DNA of 52,137 nucleotides. Source: Cerioporus squamosus (taxonomy: Eukaryota > Basidiomycota > Agaricomycetes > Polyporales > Polyporaceae). The stretch's first letter is position 1. Every line of letters starts with the position of its first letter. The position numbers and the translations under genes are program-made. Location of the stretch: the NCBI GenBank assembly GCA_022592435.1, contig JABYQS010000226.1:1-52137 (forward strand), read 5' to 3'. The notes beneath the pieces are model-generated. The model was not told the origin of the DNA. It ran no database searches and saw nothing but the letters and a program-made list of their open reading frames with translations. Shown one piece after another: positions 22,157 through 33,839 of the stretch.

Positions 22157-22735
22157 ATGGCTAGGCCTAAGTTCGTCGGATCGAACAGCTCCCTCTTCAG
22201 GAATCAGATCGCAGCCGACATATTTTGGGAGTATGTCTGGACTGTAATCGGGCAAGTGCATCGCATCGCGCACGTATGTGTCACCTACGGCATCTCCGTC
22301 ATTGTGGTCCAAGTCGGCGATTGCCCCGCACAGGGCGTGTTGCCTCAGCAATGGGGTTTCCACGCCGGGTCTCTGGTGTCAGTTACAGTCAACGATCAGG
22401 GTCCGGCGCACATGAACGTCCACGGAGCCCCTCCGAATCTCCCGAATGCCAACCAGATCAATCACGGTCCAAACGCATTCTACATCGTTTGTGGGAACTT
22501 GGTCATGGCCAAGCCTGTTCCTTGGCATCACCGAGTCAGTGTCCGCCTCAACGGAGTTGGAGACGGAATACTCCACTACCACAAGCACGCACCTCGCGAA
22601 GGTCATGGTCCTCCACCTCCCATCCTACCGAAAGACCTAGGCAGCCACATGGCATTCACGACGCTCTCCTTCTGCACTCAAGTGCAAAATTTTCGTACGG
22701 CAGAGGGTGTTATCGAAAATGTAGAATGGGACTGA
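22157..22735 (+). CDS. Orphan protein rich in Pro, His and Asn, 192 aa, single coding exon
   Basis: The start ATG sits in a strong context (GTCGCCATGGCT) directly after a probable leader intron, which is why it is preferred over frames open further upstream. The product begins MARPKFVGSNSSLF, contains AHMNVHGAPPNLPNANQ and GDGILHYHKHAPREGHGP, and ends VIENVEWD. There is no signal peptide and no clear membrane span, although the stretch VCVTYGISVIVVQV (about residues 43-56) is hydrophobic. The His-rich loop could bind metal, but no known site pattern is evident. The family is not recognised. Confidence 0.56.
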   Translation: MARPKFVGSNSSLFRNQIAADIFWEYVWTVIGQVHRIAHVCVTYGISVIVVQVGDCPAQGVLPQQWGFHAGSLVSVTVNDQGPAHMNVHGAPPNLPNANQINHGPNAFYIVCGNLVMAKPVPWHHRVSVRLNGVGDGILHYHKHAPREGHGPPPPILPKDLGSHMAFTTLSFCTQVQNFRTAEGVIENVEWD

Positions 22736-25219
22736 TTGGCACATCTGTAACGGCCACGCCATGGCCACTAATTGGTTCTCGGACGGCCTCTCGTATTCAG
22801 TGCTTACCTCTGTATGTTCCCAACGTCGTCGCGTCTGCGCGCCCCTCCTTCCTGATTGCCTCGTCTACGCGTGGCTGCCCCCCGGGCACTCATGCCGCGC
22901 AGCAAGCGAAGGACTTACTTCGCATGTGTACCAAATCACAGCTATCGCTACCTAGCCCCTTCCAACCATGTGTTCCATTCCCCGTCTCTCATATCTCGTC
23001 TTGCATATGCATCTCGTACTGGACAGTGGACTGCACTGCGCTTATATGGGCGCTTACTGAATGCGAATTAAGTAGGCAAGAGGGTATGATGTCCGCTAGG
23101 ATCGCTCATCTGCCAAATCATATCGCTATTTAGTCTGTCCGATATGACCTATTGGTTCGGCGCCGGCAGGCCCTATGTCCGGAGGACTTAGCTATTGCGT
23201 CCGGCGTCCGGCGGCTTCGTGTCCGCCGACTATAAGCTTCATGCCCGCCGTTTGAAGAAAGTCGATAATGGCATCCGCGCAGAGCAGAGCATGTCTTGTG
23301 GATAAAATCGTCCATGAGAGGATAAGTACTATGTCAAGTTTCCGTGAATCTTAGTGCTTGGACCTGCATCCTGGTGACTCAGGCTGCAATGACCAAGTGC
23401 GAAGCTTTGGGTCGTCCGGACTCACCCACCACCACTATCGTGATCACCGCCCACCTGATAACTTATAAGTACTCGTTGCTCCCACTAAGCCTTGTCCTTG
23501 TTGCGGTCTCCTGCTAGTCTGTTGTTCAGTTATTCACCTACTTGATTGCTCTCTCCCGGCTCGCAGCCTGTGTGAGTTTTCCGTTCCACGACTAGTAGGA
23601 TCTAACGAGCAGCTCGATGGCGAGAGGAGGTCGATAATGCCATGGTATATGTGGTACCTCTGTGCTCTAGGCAACCCCCTCCACTGAGCTGCACACCCTA
23701 CGCTCACAAGCTGCACTACTACACACAAATCCACGAGTGGATATCTCCGCCCTCTCATCTCGCACAGCAAGCCTACCTCAAGCCTACCTCAAGCCTACCT
23801 CGCGTCTGCAACGCTTCCTCCGACTGTCCCCCCTCCGTTCCTCCTCATCTGCCACACAAGTCTGAGCTTCGTGCACTCAAGACTCCGGGAATGGATGCCG
23901 AGGAAACGCCGAAGTGGGTTAGCTCATCTCCGACACAACTAATACTATTGCAACTTCCCGACGCGCGATCGCAACCCCCGCTAGCGGTACAAACCCCGAT
24001 CAGACACATTGCCCAAGTTGTGCCGACCTCGCAGAGATACGAGCGAGAGCTGAAGTGGCCGCTTGCGGGGGGTAGCTCCGATTCCGAGCTCAGTTCTTCG
24101 ACGGCCAGGCGAAGACCACACGGCGTGCACACCGGGAAATGACCACAACCAGAAGTTGTTCCGACGTCGCAGAGTGATACAGAGGGAGCGCTCACTCCTA
24201 AGGGTCTCTGAGGTTGCTGCACGATGCGCCGCCCTCAGTTTCAGGTTCCGCTCCCATCTCGACGTGGTATGCCTCCGTGACCAATACCTAATCTTCTGAC
24301 ACCATGCCACAACATGCGCACTCCGGCAGCATGCTGCTTCTGTCCCGGAAGTCTGTGACGACCCATACGCCGCACCAGACGAATACCGTCCGACGACTCC
24401 GAGGGCGAGCGGAGCCACCCACGCTCAGTCCGGTACGGTACACCTCCCTTCCCTCAATTCCTTCCCAGTGTTCAAGCATACCTTCCTCGTCACCTGGATT
24501 GTCCTCCGTGAGTGTGCCCTCACCTGTTTGCCGCTTTCTCGAGATGTTCGATGGGCGAGACTCCTAAGGACGTGAGATAGGACACGATGCCGACAATCTT
24601 GAGCAAGGTACTGTTCACCGCATCTTTCCTTTGCCCGAGAATGTCGCTAACTTTGTTTGTGCTATAGACAATCCACAGACCGCACCATGAAGCCTCCTCG
24701 ACGTCTTGAAGTTGCCCCGAAACCCGTACTGGACGAGGGGACAAGGAGTCGTCACCGTGACGCTTGAAGGTGGCGTACCGTATGCATTTAGCGCGTACTA
24801 CGTCTACGTCTTGAAGCCTATAGCTACATGGTGCTACATCCCTGACCCCCAGACTATGCATGAGGAGGAGGAGGAGGAGGAGGAGCGGTAGCAGTGCTAC
24901 AGTGACTACGTTGTGCTATGGGAGCTGGCGCGGCGCTACGAACGTTAGACGCCGAGAAACGTTTTCCTCACCTCCCACTCCCTTGAAACCGCTCTCGTCT
25001 TGGTTTGTATCCTCGCGTAATTGATGCCAGTGTCCGGCGCCCTCTCCTCTCTATCCTCGTCCATCCGCTTCATCTGGTGTCCGACGTCGCGCCCATCACA
25101 ACATCCAGGAGTATGGCGGGAACAATATTGAATAAATTCACAGATAAAGATACATGTTTGGGGACAGGCAAATGAGCACGAACGACGTTGAGATGGTTAT
25201 ACAGAGAGACAGAGCACAG
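22736..25219. other. About 2.5 kb with no resolved gene; fragmentary coding signals
   Basis: There is a Ser/Pro-rich open stretch at 23872-24142 (starting MDAEETPKWVSSSP), then PEVVPTSQSDTEGALTPKG in another frame near 24149, then PEVCDDPYAAPDEYRPTTPR near 24345. This may be a frameshifted low-complexity gene. A typical intron (GTACTG...GCTAAC...TAG) sits at about 24607-24667. A triple 13-bp repeat (AAGCCTACCTC units) lies at about 23767-23803 and a GAG triplet run at about 24860-24888. Confidence 0.35.
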
Positions 25220-25975
25220 CTATGCAACAACACGAGGAAGATCTAATTCATCCACGTCAGACCTGTCGGAGTGATCGAGGCGCGTCGGAACCCTGAACCG
25301 TACGGGTTTGTGCCCAGGACGCTTCAGCAGGCACACCATACCATCCGTGAGCACAAACTTTTCCTCCCCGGGTAGAATGTCGCGAGACGAGTAGCCCCAG
25401 CAGCTCTCCAGCGAGCGCAGACGAACGGAGCCGCCTATATGCCGGCTGGAAGACGTGCCTACGGACCACAACTCGAACTCGAACGGTGAGTTGACGGGCT
25501 GTCCGGTGGTAGTCGTGACGAAATCTAAGCAGTATTCCCTCATAACACGAGCGCCAGGGAAGAGACGTATTGCATAACGGCTATGGGGAATGGGGCGGAT
25601 GAAGACATTGGGGTCGCCAGGAGCAGGCTTCAACTAGGTGAATGTTAGTGGGAGGATCCAAGCTACTTAGACATGACTCACCCCAGTTACAACACCTTCA
25701 ACGCTGAGGGCACGTCTGGCGCCCTCTATGGCTGGTCTGGCATCGCCCAACAGCGCGACTTGCAGCGCCAACTCCTGATCCAACCAGGAGTATATGCCAT
25801 CCTCAGAGCCTTGGTAGCGACCGTCCCCGAGCGACAGGATATCGTAGTCATGACGTGGTTCGAATCGAGGGAACTGCTTGCGAATGTGTGATAGGTACAC
25901 GTCGCGCATCGTACGGGTGGTGGAGTGAGTGGGGGAAGATGTCGATGGCGGCGGCGGCGGCGAACGAGGCGACAT
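25220..25975 (-). CDS. Orphan two-exon protein, paralogue of 20011-21200, about 235 aa
   Basis: The exons 25682-25975 and 25220-25633 join at GTAACTGGG|GTGAGT...ACCTAG|TTGAAGCC, the same position and phase as in the paralogue. The protein starts with a Pro/Ser-rich leader and has a single copy of the module QFPRFEPRHDYDILSLG. Its second-exon domain contains GDPNVFIRPIPHSRYAIR, REYCLDFV and FVLTDGMVCLLK. It lacks the second module and most of the Ala-rich N-terminus of its relative. The frame stays open upstream to about 26410 through a tandem duplication; I take the ATG at 25975 because the upstream part looks like repeated promoter or leader DNA. Function unknown. Confidence 0.7.
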
Positions 25976-26050
25976 GCGGAATGCAGAGCCCGACTGCTGA
26001 GTGCACAAGAGAATGTTGCGTGACTGTTCCTTGGTGGGACGGTGGTAGGG

Positions 26051-26390
26051 TTGGTGTCGCGATGGCTTCATGACCTGGTATACTACGGTCAACATCATGC
26101 GTACGCACAAGTCGCAAGACTGGCCACTATACCTTGGATGTGTGCGAAGACATTGCTGTGTTAGTACTCGGCGAGGAGTGCATATATAGAGAACGCTTGG
26201 AGCCGTAGGAAGAGGGAAGATGGTTGTGTCGCGATCGCTCCGTGACCTGTAGTAAGAGGTCAATATCATGTGCGTTATATAAGACGAGCCACTATGCCTT
26301 GGGCGTAGACGAAGGCATTGCTGAGTTGTGGGTGGGCGAGTACGCAGATAGAGAACAGGGTGGCAGGAGCTGTCGGAGGGGCGGATACAG
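26051..26390. repeat. Diverged tandem duplication of about 170 bp upstream of the 25220-25975 gene
   Basis: The segment at about 26051-26215 is repeated at about 26222-26385. Shared landmarks in order are GTGTCGCGAT, TGACCTG, GTCAA.ATCATG.G, GCCACTAT.CCTTG, GACATTGCTG/GGCATTGCTG and GATAGAGAAC-like ends. A partial third copy (AGTCGCAAGAC) follows near 26395. On the minus strand at least one copy carries a TATATAA-type box, so the gene has duplicated promoter or leader DNA. Confidence 0.7.
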
Positions 26391-26957
26391 TAGTCGCAGT
26401 CGCAAGACAAGGCGAAGTACCCAATATTGCGCAGACCCTGACACCGTGGGTCTAAACGCTCGCGTTATGTAACATCAACATTCCCACGCGCTCTGTCGGG
26501 CTCCCGGACAGTCCCGGACCCTATAGCTATAGGTCACTCCTGTCTGTATGGTAGCTGTAACTGGGCGACCGAATTTTACTCTTCTCCTCCTGCATACACG
26601 CATCCCCTCCACCCCCTTTGCGCGCTCTCTGCTAAAAGCGCGTTCTCTCAAGGCATCAATTGCAGTGGTCGGTAAGTGGTTTTCTGTGTACTGTGCCTGT
26701 TGTCAACCTGGTGTATGAAGACTCCAGCAAGTGTTCCCCTTTGCCTGCCCTGCCCTGCCCTCCCTCAACGTCTGCAGGCGAGATTGGGTACACGCCCTTC
26801 TCTAAGCATCATAGACGTTTGGCTCTTTTGGAACGAGAAGTATCTCGCAGACCTCGGAAGCCATCCCCCTCTACTCGGACTCTTCCACGCCGGTCCGTTC
26901 GTCTAGTTTTCCACCCCGAACTCCGCTCCGTCCCTGCTATATCCCCCAATTCCAAAT
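26391..26957. other. Upstream region of the 831-aa orphan gene
   Basis: It is pyrimidine-rich near 26575-26620 and 26730-26790, as in many basidiomycete promoters. No gene is supported. Confidence 0.4.
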
Positions 26958-29554
26958 ATGCAAGCGACCACGGATCGACCTCGTACGTGCATCTTCGGCG
27001 TAGGATCGCGCACGTTACTGACCATTCGCAGTCCTGTATCATACCTCGTCTCCCATCCCGCCGGAGACCACGCCGCTGTTTCGGATCGACGATGACGCAT
27101 CCGAGCGCATCTCGACGCCTGACGTTGACTTCGATAACCTGTGGCATGAGAGTCCAGGGCAGCCTTCGGAGACCGTGTCTCGGCGCAACAGTCCGCTCTC
27201 CTTCAGCCTCGATGACGTGCCGCAAGAGACTCTATCGCAGGAGACTCCGTCACGAACATCGACGAACCCGTTCATGTTGAATAGTCCGTTCTCGTGCTCG
27301 CCTGCCGAAGTTCTCACTGATGGGGCTTCCGGAAGCAGTGAGGCTCGACCTCGCACCGCGCCTTGTGCCGTGAAGGTAACCAAACAGGGTCGAGGTGAGT
27401 AGTGGTAATCTTTGCGCGATATTACAGCTCACTGACCGTGCAACAGCCGAACCTGGCACCGTTCGGGCGTGGTCAGGGATCGTCGCTGCCCGCGGGTTTG
27501 CCGCCACGTCCATTATCACGACGCCGAACATGACGTGGGTACCGAAGTTCGCCATCGCCCACAGCGAGATCACGACCTACACCGATGGGCGATGGGGCAT
27601 CCACGAATACTCTAGATGGCCGCAGGCGTTTTCGCGCGACATCTTCCACGTCCATTGCATCCCCGCGAAGCCTCGTACGTCAGGTCCTGGCCCCGTGTGC
27701 TGGCGTACACTGCGACCGTCCGACTGGCAAGTGGACAATTGTGGCATCACCAACGTCGGGTTCCTCGAGGTGATCCTGCATAGCGAGCTGATCAGCGAGG
27801 GGTTGAATGCCATCTCTCGTTATACGAAGTGCCGGCGGAGTGGGACTGGGTGGGACAAGATCGGCGACTTCCTCGTCGTTTGTCTAAGTCACGTCATGGA
27901 TCGGCTGCGCTACATCCCTGCGCCTCCCAACATGGTCATCGCCCTCGCTGCTCATGTGCAACGACTCACCCTCGAGCTTTATGGCATGGTCGAATGGCTG
28001 ACTGTTGTCATGGATCGCGTTGCGACGAAGGAGTTTTGCTGCAGGGATATCCTGGAGATCATCGGTGCGCACACGTCTGACGCCAGCGAAGCGGACATGC
28101 TATACAGGGCCGGGATCCCTGTGTGGTTCGAGCAACACGCGAGGGAGCAGGTCGAGGTGTACAAAGTGGTCGAGGCGGTGGACGTGCCACCTGATTTCTC
28201 GCGCGTCCCATGTGTTCCGCGACTGGTCTTGGCCAAGCGCGATCTTTCTGGAGCGCTCAATATGCCTGGCGAGTGGGAGCGTGCCATGGGTGATGTGGTG
28301 AGACGTCAGCTATGTGGAGCAGGCTTGCCTGCGTTGCTGGAGGCCGAAGCAGATGGAACGCTCCCGCCAGCCAAGCGACTACGAGAGGGTGCGGTGTTTC
28401 TGGGTCAAGACAGCTCCTCCATCGGACCAGCGACTCCCGCATTCGTGGTGAAGAACCGTCGAGACGTCAAGACGCTTGGACACCATCTCCCACCTGCACC
28501 GTTGCCCCCCACGTCTCGTCCGGGTGACCACCAGTCCCGCCGCGCCAAGGCTCGAGCAGCGAAAAGGGCGGAAGCAGGCCCTTCCACTTCGAGCCCGAGT
28601 CCGCTTATCAATCCTTCTCGTCGGTTCTACCGTTCTCAGAGCATCACCCTCAACGACATCTGGGAGACTGCGTTGGTGCGTGCGGGTTCTTTGCCGCAGC
28701 CGAGGGCGTCCGTCAAGTACTACTTCGCCCCGCCCTGGCTACTAGACTCTTTGAGTGGACTCGACTGCAATGCTGGGAAAACCGCGCGCTACCTCCACCA
28801 GTGGGTGGCGATTCGAACGTTCTGCAGGACCCGCCTCTTCGACGGCTCCATTCAGGGTCGGCCGTTGACTGTTTCGGAATGGAGGCATGCTCTGTGGGGA
28901 GATTACGCGGTTGATGATGATGGTGGAACCGAACCCGCCGCTCCTCCTGCAGGTGGTCGAGGCAAGCAACGCCGCGAACTCAAGCTCGCACTGCGCCAAT
29001 TGTTCGGTACCACCGCCTCCCTTCCGTCTTATAACGCGTCCGCCACACCCACGTATGGTAAGGTCGTCGTTACGGAGAGCGATGCCCGACACAACCAGTG
29101 GCTCCGTCGATGCCTTGTCTACGACGCGTACGAAACTAATTGGCGTTGTGAGCTCCTGGCCTTGGACGCTCTGATGCTGAATTCGCACGGATGGTCCGAG
29201 GCTCAGCGGTGGGCGCGCGAATATATGGCGTCACGCGTCTGGGGCGAAGGCACCTCTGGGTTGGACGTCATGCCCGATGAGGGGCATCTCTCGGCTTGCG
29301 AGTGGTGTTTGCCTCCAGATGTCGGTTGGGAAGAGTGCCGGCCTTACATGCAAGCTTTTGTGGAGGTTTTGAGCGGCTGGCCTGGCTGTCCCCAGGCAGT
29401 GCGGCATGCGGTTAGAGACCTTGAGGCATTCCATGGTGGTGAGTATACGCGTGTCGTAGCGGCCGCTGTAGACTTTTATGTCAGCACTTTTGTCGCGAAG
29501 TATGGTCGTCTTCCCGTTCCCCCGGCTCGCATAAATGTTCTCGTCGACGTTTGA
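26958..29554 (+). CDS. Intact member of a large orphan family, about 831 aa
   Basis: Three exons join in phase: 26958-26982, 27032-27394 and 27447-29554. The N-terminus is disordered, Ser/Thr/Pro-rich and acidic (about 130 residues). A conserved region follows (WVPKFAIAHSEITTY, DGRWG, EYSRWPQ), then a helical region ending in AKRDLSGALNMPGEWERAM, a variable basic linker with PPAKRLREG, a second conserved region (YYFAPPWLLDSL, LHQWVAIRTFCRTRLFD) and a C-terminal region with YETNWRCELLALDAL, GWEECRPYM and YGRLPVPP. The copy at 35652-38018 shares every element, including the intron before the conserved core. No signal peptide, membrane span or known catalytic motif is seen. The basic linker could be a nuclear signal. 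I do not recognise the family. Confidence 0.86.
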
Positions 29555-31044
29555 AGCTCAAACACGCCACATTCCTTGCATCGGTTGCGTGTCTGTAGTC
29601 ATAGCGTTGTCTCGCACTCGTGCTTTTAATGATGTAAATTGATCTGCTCAGTTCTGCTTCACTCTAATTATACGTCAACAATTCTCACGACTCGTTCCAG
29701 CGGAACATCATCGACGAAGACTTTGCGTTCGAGCTCAGCAGCCCTCTTTCCTGCATATATATGCACACACTCATCGCACTCCCTTCGTCGAGTACGTACC
29801 TTCGCCGTTATTCACTGTGCGTCTCTCACCAAGCTATGCCTTTCTACTGTCTCAGTATGGTTTACTCTTCGAAAGAAGCTTCCCCCGCCTCCCGCCATCC
29901 TCTCCTCTAGGAGGTTCTCGAGGTCATGGCGCGCAAGAGCGGAAAGATCGCATTGAATGGGTGGTCCTTGGAGAGTTGAACCCGGAGGAGAACCAGGGGT
30001 AGTACATATTGTAAGTCTTGCATACGAAGTGTTGTGCAGACTGCTCATTGGTGTTTAGCCCTGTCACAGCGCATAACGAAGTTCGGCCACTTGGGTGATC
30101 TATTGATTGGCTCCTCAACAAATTCTCCTCTATCGACTGCTGACCGTGAGTCTCCTGCCGCGTGCCCGCATCGTGAATGCCCTAAAATCTCGTCAGCATC
30201 TCGTGAACACGCACACTAGGGCTCCTGTGAAGCTTGCGCTCGGCATGCCGATCACACCTCGCTACGCGATCTCCATCGGTGACCTCATTGACGCCGCTGC
30301 GGGACCGCTTCCCGCGCTGTCCACGGTGCTAGCTGGCCCGTCTGACGGCCCTCCTATATTCCTCGCGCCTCCTTCCCCCGAGGCACTTCCCGTCACACAT
30401 GTCGTCTTCACCCACCGCAGGAGGCCCAATCGATCACGACGAGCAGAAGAAGTATGTGTCCCATGTTCTGTACGTCCAAGTGCGATGCTGATGCTCTCTT
30501 CATAGTCCAGGACGAAGCGGATGCGGGCGTGGCTACTAGCACAAATGCCGCGGCCTCGTAGGAGTGTGATGTCTACTCTCAATTGAATGGCGGTGCTGAC
30601 GCTGTTGCAGCCTCGGGAACTGGTGTCAAGGTATGAATGCGTCTGCGGCGGAGCCTGAGACCCTCATGAAGAGTGTTTGGCACTTCTGACACAGTTACGC
30701 TCTACCACGAGGATGCTCTATCGCGGATCGCCTCCGCGACGTCTGGAGTGGGCTGGAGCGAAGCTGTCAGTTTGGCGGTGTACGGGATACCTGCGGGTTC
30801 GTGGCAGACTCACGGAGGGCGGGTTAGGCAAGGCGACGGTAGGACTCATGGCGGCGAGGGAGAGGATTCGTGGAGGTGGCTGTGGAATGACGATTAGTAT
30901 TGCAGCGATGACAGAGTCATATGTGTGTGTTCACTTACAGCGAGAGCCGAGAGCGAGACCGGTGCGTATCAACGGGCAAGGAGGCGTGCGCGGGCGAGGG
31001 TGCGGCGGCGTGTATGTGATTACGAACGACCGCTGGACCTACGT
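29555..31044. other. About 1.5 kb without a resolved gene
   Basis: Coding-like pieces occur on the plus strand: QERKDRIEWVVLGELNPEEN near 29930-29995, and an open stretch at 30107-30505 ending before an intron-like GTATGT...CATAG (about 30451-30506). They could not be assembled into one gene. Confidence 0.35.
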
Positions 31045-31549
31045 CTGTGCGAGGGAGTAGCCCCGCACAAACGTTAGACAGGGAGAGCGAGGGCAGAGAG
31101 AAGCTGAAGGGTCGGGAGGAGGTCGGGAGGAGGCGGAGTCGAGATACTTACGCGGGCGCGAAGGCGAGGCTTGTGCGAGAGAGTAGTTCCGCACAATCCC
31201 TGTAGCTAGAGAGGAACCAGCGAGCTTCGGTTTATGCGAGGGAGTAGCCACGCACAACCCAGAGAGCGAAATAGCAGGAGACGGCTGCCGTGCCACAGTA
31301 CTAGTGGAGGTCAGACTCGGACACTTCGCGTTGTTTGGCCGTGTTATGCAGTCGCTGTGTCCCCTTGGCGTCTAAGACGCCAAGGGCGCCTCGGTGCGGG
31401 ACTTGTCTTCCTCGCGCGCGACTTCCGTGTATCTAAGTACCTCGACGACATCCGTCTGCGGTTGTGCGTGGCTACTCCCGCGCACATACGTGTCGACCCT
31501 TCGCCACACTCTGGTCATTTTGACTGCGCGTGGCTACTCCCGCGTGCAG
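31045..31549. repeat. Dispersed palindromic repeat, cluster 2 (5 motif copies in opposed orientation)
   Basis: Reverse copies of the core GGGAGTAGCC with TTGTGCG/CGCACAA arms lie at 31045-31070, 31171-31196 and 31232-31257. Forward copies lie at 31462-31486 and 31524-31549. The opposed halves flank a perfect small hairpin at 31362-31386. The forward half aligns with the forward pair in cluster 1 and the reverse complement of cluster 3. Confidence 0.75.
31362..31386. repeat. Perfect 11-bp stem, 3-base loop hairpin
   Basis: CCCTTGGCGTC, then TAA, then the exact reverse complement. It lies midway between the reverse and forward copies of the cluster 2 motif. Confidence 0.85.
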
Positions 31550-31708
31550 GCCAGCTCGCCCTCGCCATCCTCGAGGACGCCGCGACCACCACGCGCTCAA
31601 CACAATGCGTTACCGTCCTCATGTCCGTGGTCTCGGATCCCTGCATACCCTTCAGCGGTGCCCTGGCACACAGCGTCTTATCCCCACTCATCCCCCACGC
31701 TTGCCTCC

Positions 31709-33760
31709 ATGACTACTGTCTACAATTCTGTCTCTCGATGTGCAAAGGACATCGCGGAGAGAGATGGAGTTACGTTTGTGAGTATTCAGGTCGACCAAAT
31801 TCACGCCGTGCTGTAACCCGATCCAGCAATCGAGCGAATCTTTAGAAGCACGCAGCGACGCTCCCTCGAACGGTAAGCTTTTCTTATGTCCGTCTTTCCA
31901 TCCTGTCTCAATTTACTGTCAAGCTTATGCTCCATGTGGACATGAGTGTCATTTCACCAATGCGCAAACCCGTACATGCCTCCTTTGTGGCCTCCTCGTT
32001 GCGGAACGACACGTTATCATTCTCAAGGCCGAACGCAATAGTGCTCACGAAAGAATAGCAATTTTAGAGAACGACTTGTCGGTTGAGAGAGAAACCCAGC
32101 GCTGCGTTCGAGGAGAGCTTGGTCGTGCGAAAGAACAAGTAGTGCGTCGTTCGCCATGGTGCTGAGTACAATGTCTTAGCTCGCAATGGCAGGCTTCCCT
32201 TGGACGCTCCCTTGCAGCACGTGAGGATACGCTGGAAGACATGTCAACTTCGCTTGCACATACAGTCAAAGAACATGCTGCTAAATGCCATTCTCTCGAG
32301 GCCAAGTTCGCAATGCTGCAAGCCGATAAAGTGAGTCACGATATCACATGGATACGGCGCCGTGCCCAACGAGAGACAGGAACGCACATCACAACTCCTC
32401 AAGGACGCTGAAGCTGAAGGTGAGCAATTGCGTCGCGCACTGGATTCCCGGAGTCAGTGTATCGGCGCGGAGTTGGAGAGACTCAGGGGCGAAGTGAATT
32501 TCCTGGAGAATAATATCGTGAGTCCTCTTAAATCGTCTTTCATCCAATCACTGCATCTCGTTCCTTCGGCCTGCATACAGGCCGACCTATCTTCCGAGAG
32601 GGAAGCGCTTCGCGGACGCTGTGATCTACTGGATTCGCATCTTGCCGAAATGACTGCACAGTATGAGACGGCTTCTGTGAACGCTATCAACCTCCAGTTC
32701 CAACTCGAAGAGACGACGCAGCAGTGGCAAGAGGAAGTCAGGGAAAAGAATGGTAGGCATCGCTCGACGCCTTATCCCTCAGTGTATTCATCTGATTGCC
32801 TACGTTGTAGCCGACATCGCAGCCCTATTGAACTCCCAGACTGGCACGTCCTTACTCACGGACAACGATGGAGCTTTCACGCGCGTCCAAAAACACCTCG
32901 CCGACTCGGGCGCACCCTGTCCGCGCATGCCGGGTATGCTCCCAGGCCTAGAGATCGACGACACGGATGAAGTCCTATGGCCGGGCGATCTTGTCGTCTC
33001 TCCCGTCATACTTGCCGTGACGAACGGGGCCGGAGGTTCACCACCAACTCGCACGTCTACGCTCGATGTCATGCCACTCGCATCTTGTACCACGGAAGAT
33101 GGACATACGCCTCCACTCACCGAATACTCTCACCGTGCCAGGATACGTATAGGTTTTCCTGATGTCCCCGCATTTTGTTCCGACCTGCGAAACGCGTTGC
33201 CAGCTTGGTGGGATGTGGCACAGGGCAATGTCCTCTCTGCGTCGAATGTTATCTTCCTGGGCAAGCCGGTGCCCGCGTGGGTGTCCCTCTTCACTTCAGT
33301 CATTAGATTGAACTTCACTACCTTCGTATTTTCCCCGTTGCCAACCATCACGGTCGTCGGTGGAGCATCTCTCGGTCTCCGGGACTCTGGTGTGTGCTCC
33401 GCAATCAAGGTATGTACGCATCGTCCGTCCCGATCAAAATCATGACTTACTCGTACGCCGACTCAGCTGGCCTGCGTGCGTAGCATCGATCCCGTTCGGA
33501 GGAATCCACCATCGTCCCGAACATGCACCCTTGTCATGCGCGCCACAAGTCGATTACTCGGCACCTTCGGTGCGGTCATCGCGCTGTACATCGTAGCCTG
33601 GTGGATTGTCCACCGCTCGTGTACATGTCGCTTGTGGGACTGGGCGAACGGGTTTGCGAACCCCGGTGGGTCTGGGTTTGTCGGCGGACTCTGTTGGTGT
33701 CTGTCTGCTGGAATGTCGGACGATCGGTCCATGTGCGACAATTCTTGGAGAGTGTCTTAG
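31709..33760 (+). CDS. Zinc-binding-like, coiled-coil protein with C-terminal membrane span, about 556 aa
   Basis: Eight exons join with consistent phase: 31709-31777, 31827-31872, 31924-32138, 32193-32330, 32380-32517, 32581-32752, 32811-33409 and 33467-33760. Near the N-terminus CGHECHF and TCLLCGLL (about residues 43-61) supply Cys/His pairs that may bind zinc. Residues about 68-280 are a long Glu/Leu/Arg-rich coiled coil with frequent heptad-like spacing (ERTSQLLKDAEAEGEQLRRA). A globular part follows containing VIFLGKPVPAWVSLFT. The segment LLGTFGAVIALYIVAWWIV (about 489-507) is a membrane span followed by a short Cys/Gly-rich tail. The layout suggests a membrane-anchored tether or scaffold with a cytosolic N-terminus (inference). 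A decayed partial copy lies at 17558-18110. Confidence 0.7.
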
Positions 33761-33839
33761 GTTAGAGTTCTTTACTGTATGTATGTGAGGCCTGCATCGA
33801 TGCTCTCCCGGCCGAGTACTTGTCGCCCTTAAAGTTACA

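Noticed and set aside
22225..23133. 302-codon plus-strand open frame
   Set aside because: It overlaps the better supported 22157-22735 gene in another frame and has an Arg/Ser/Cys-rich composition typical of a shadow frame.
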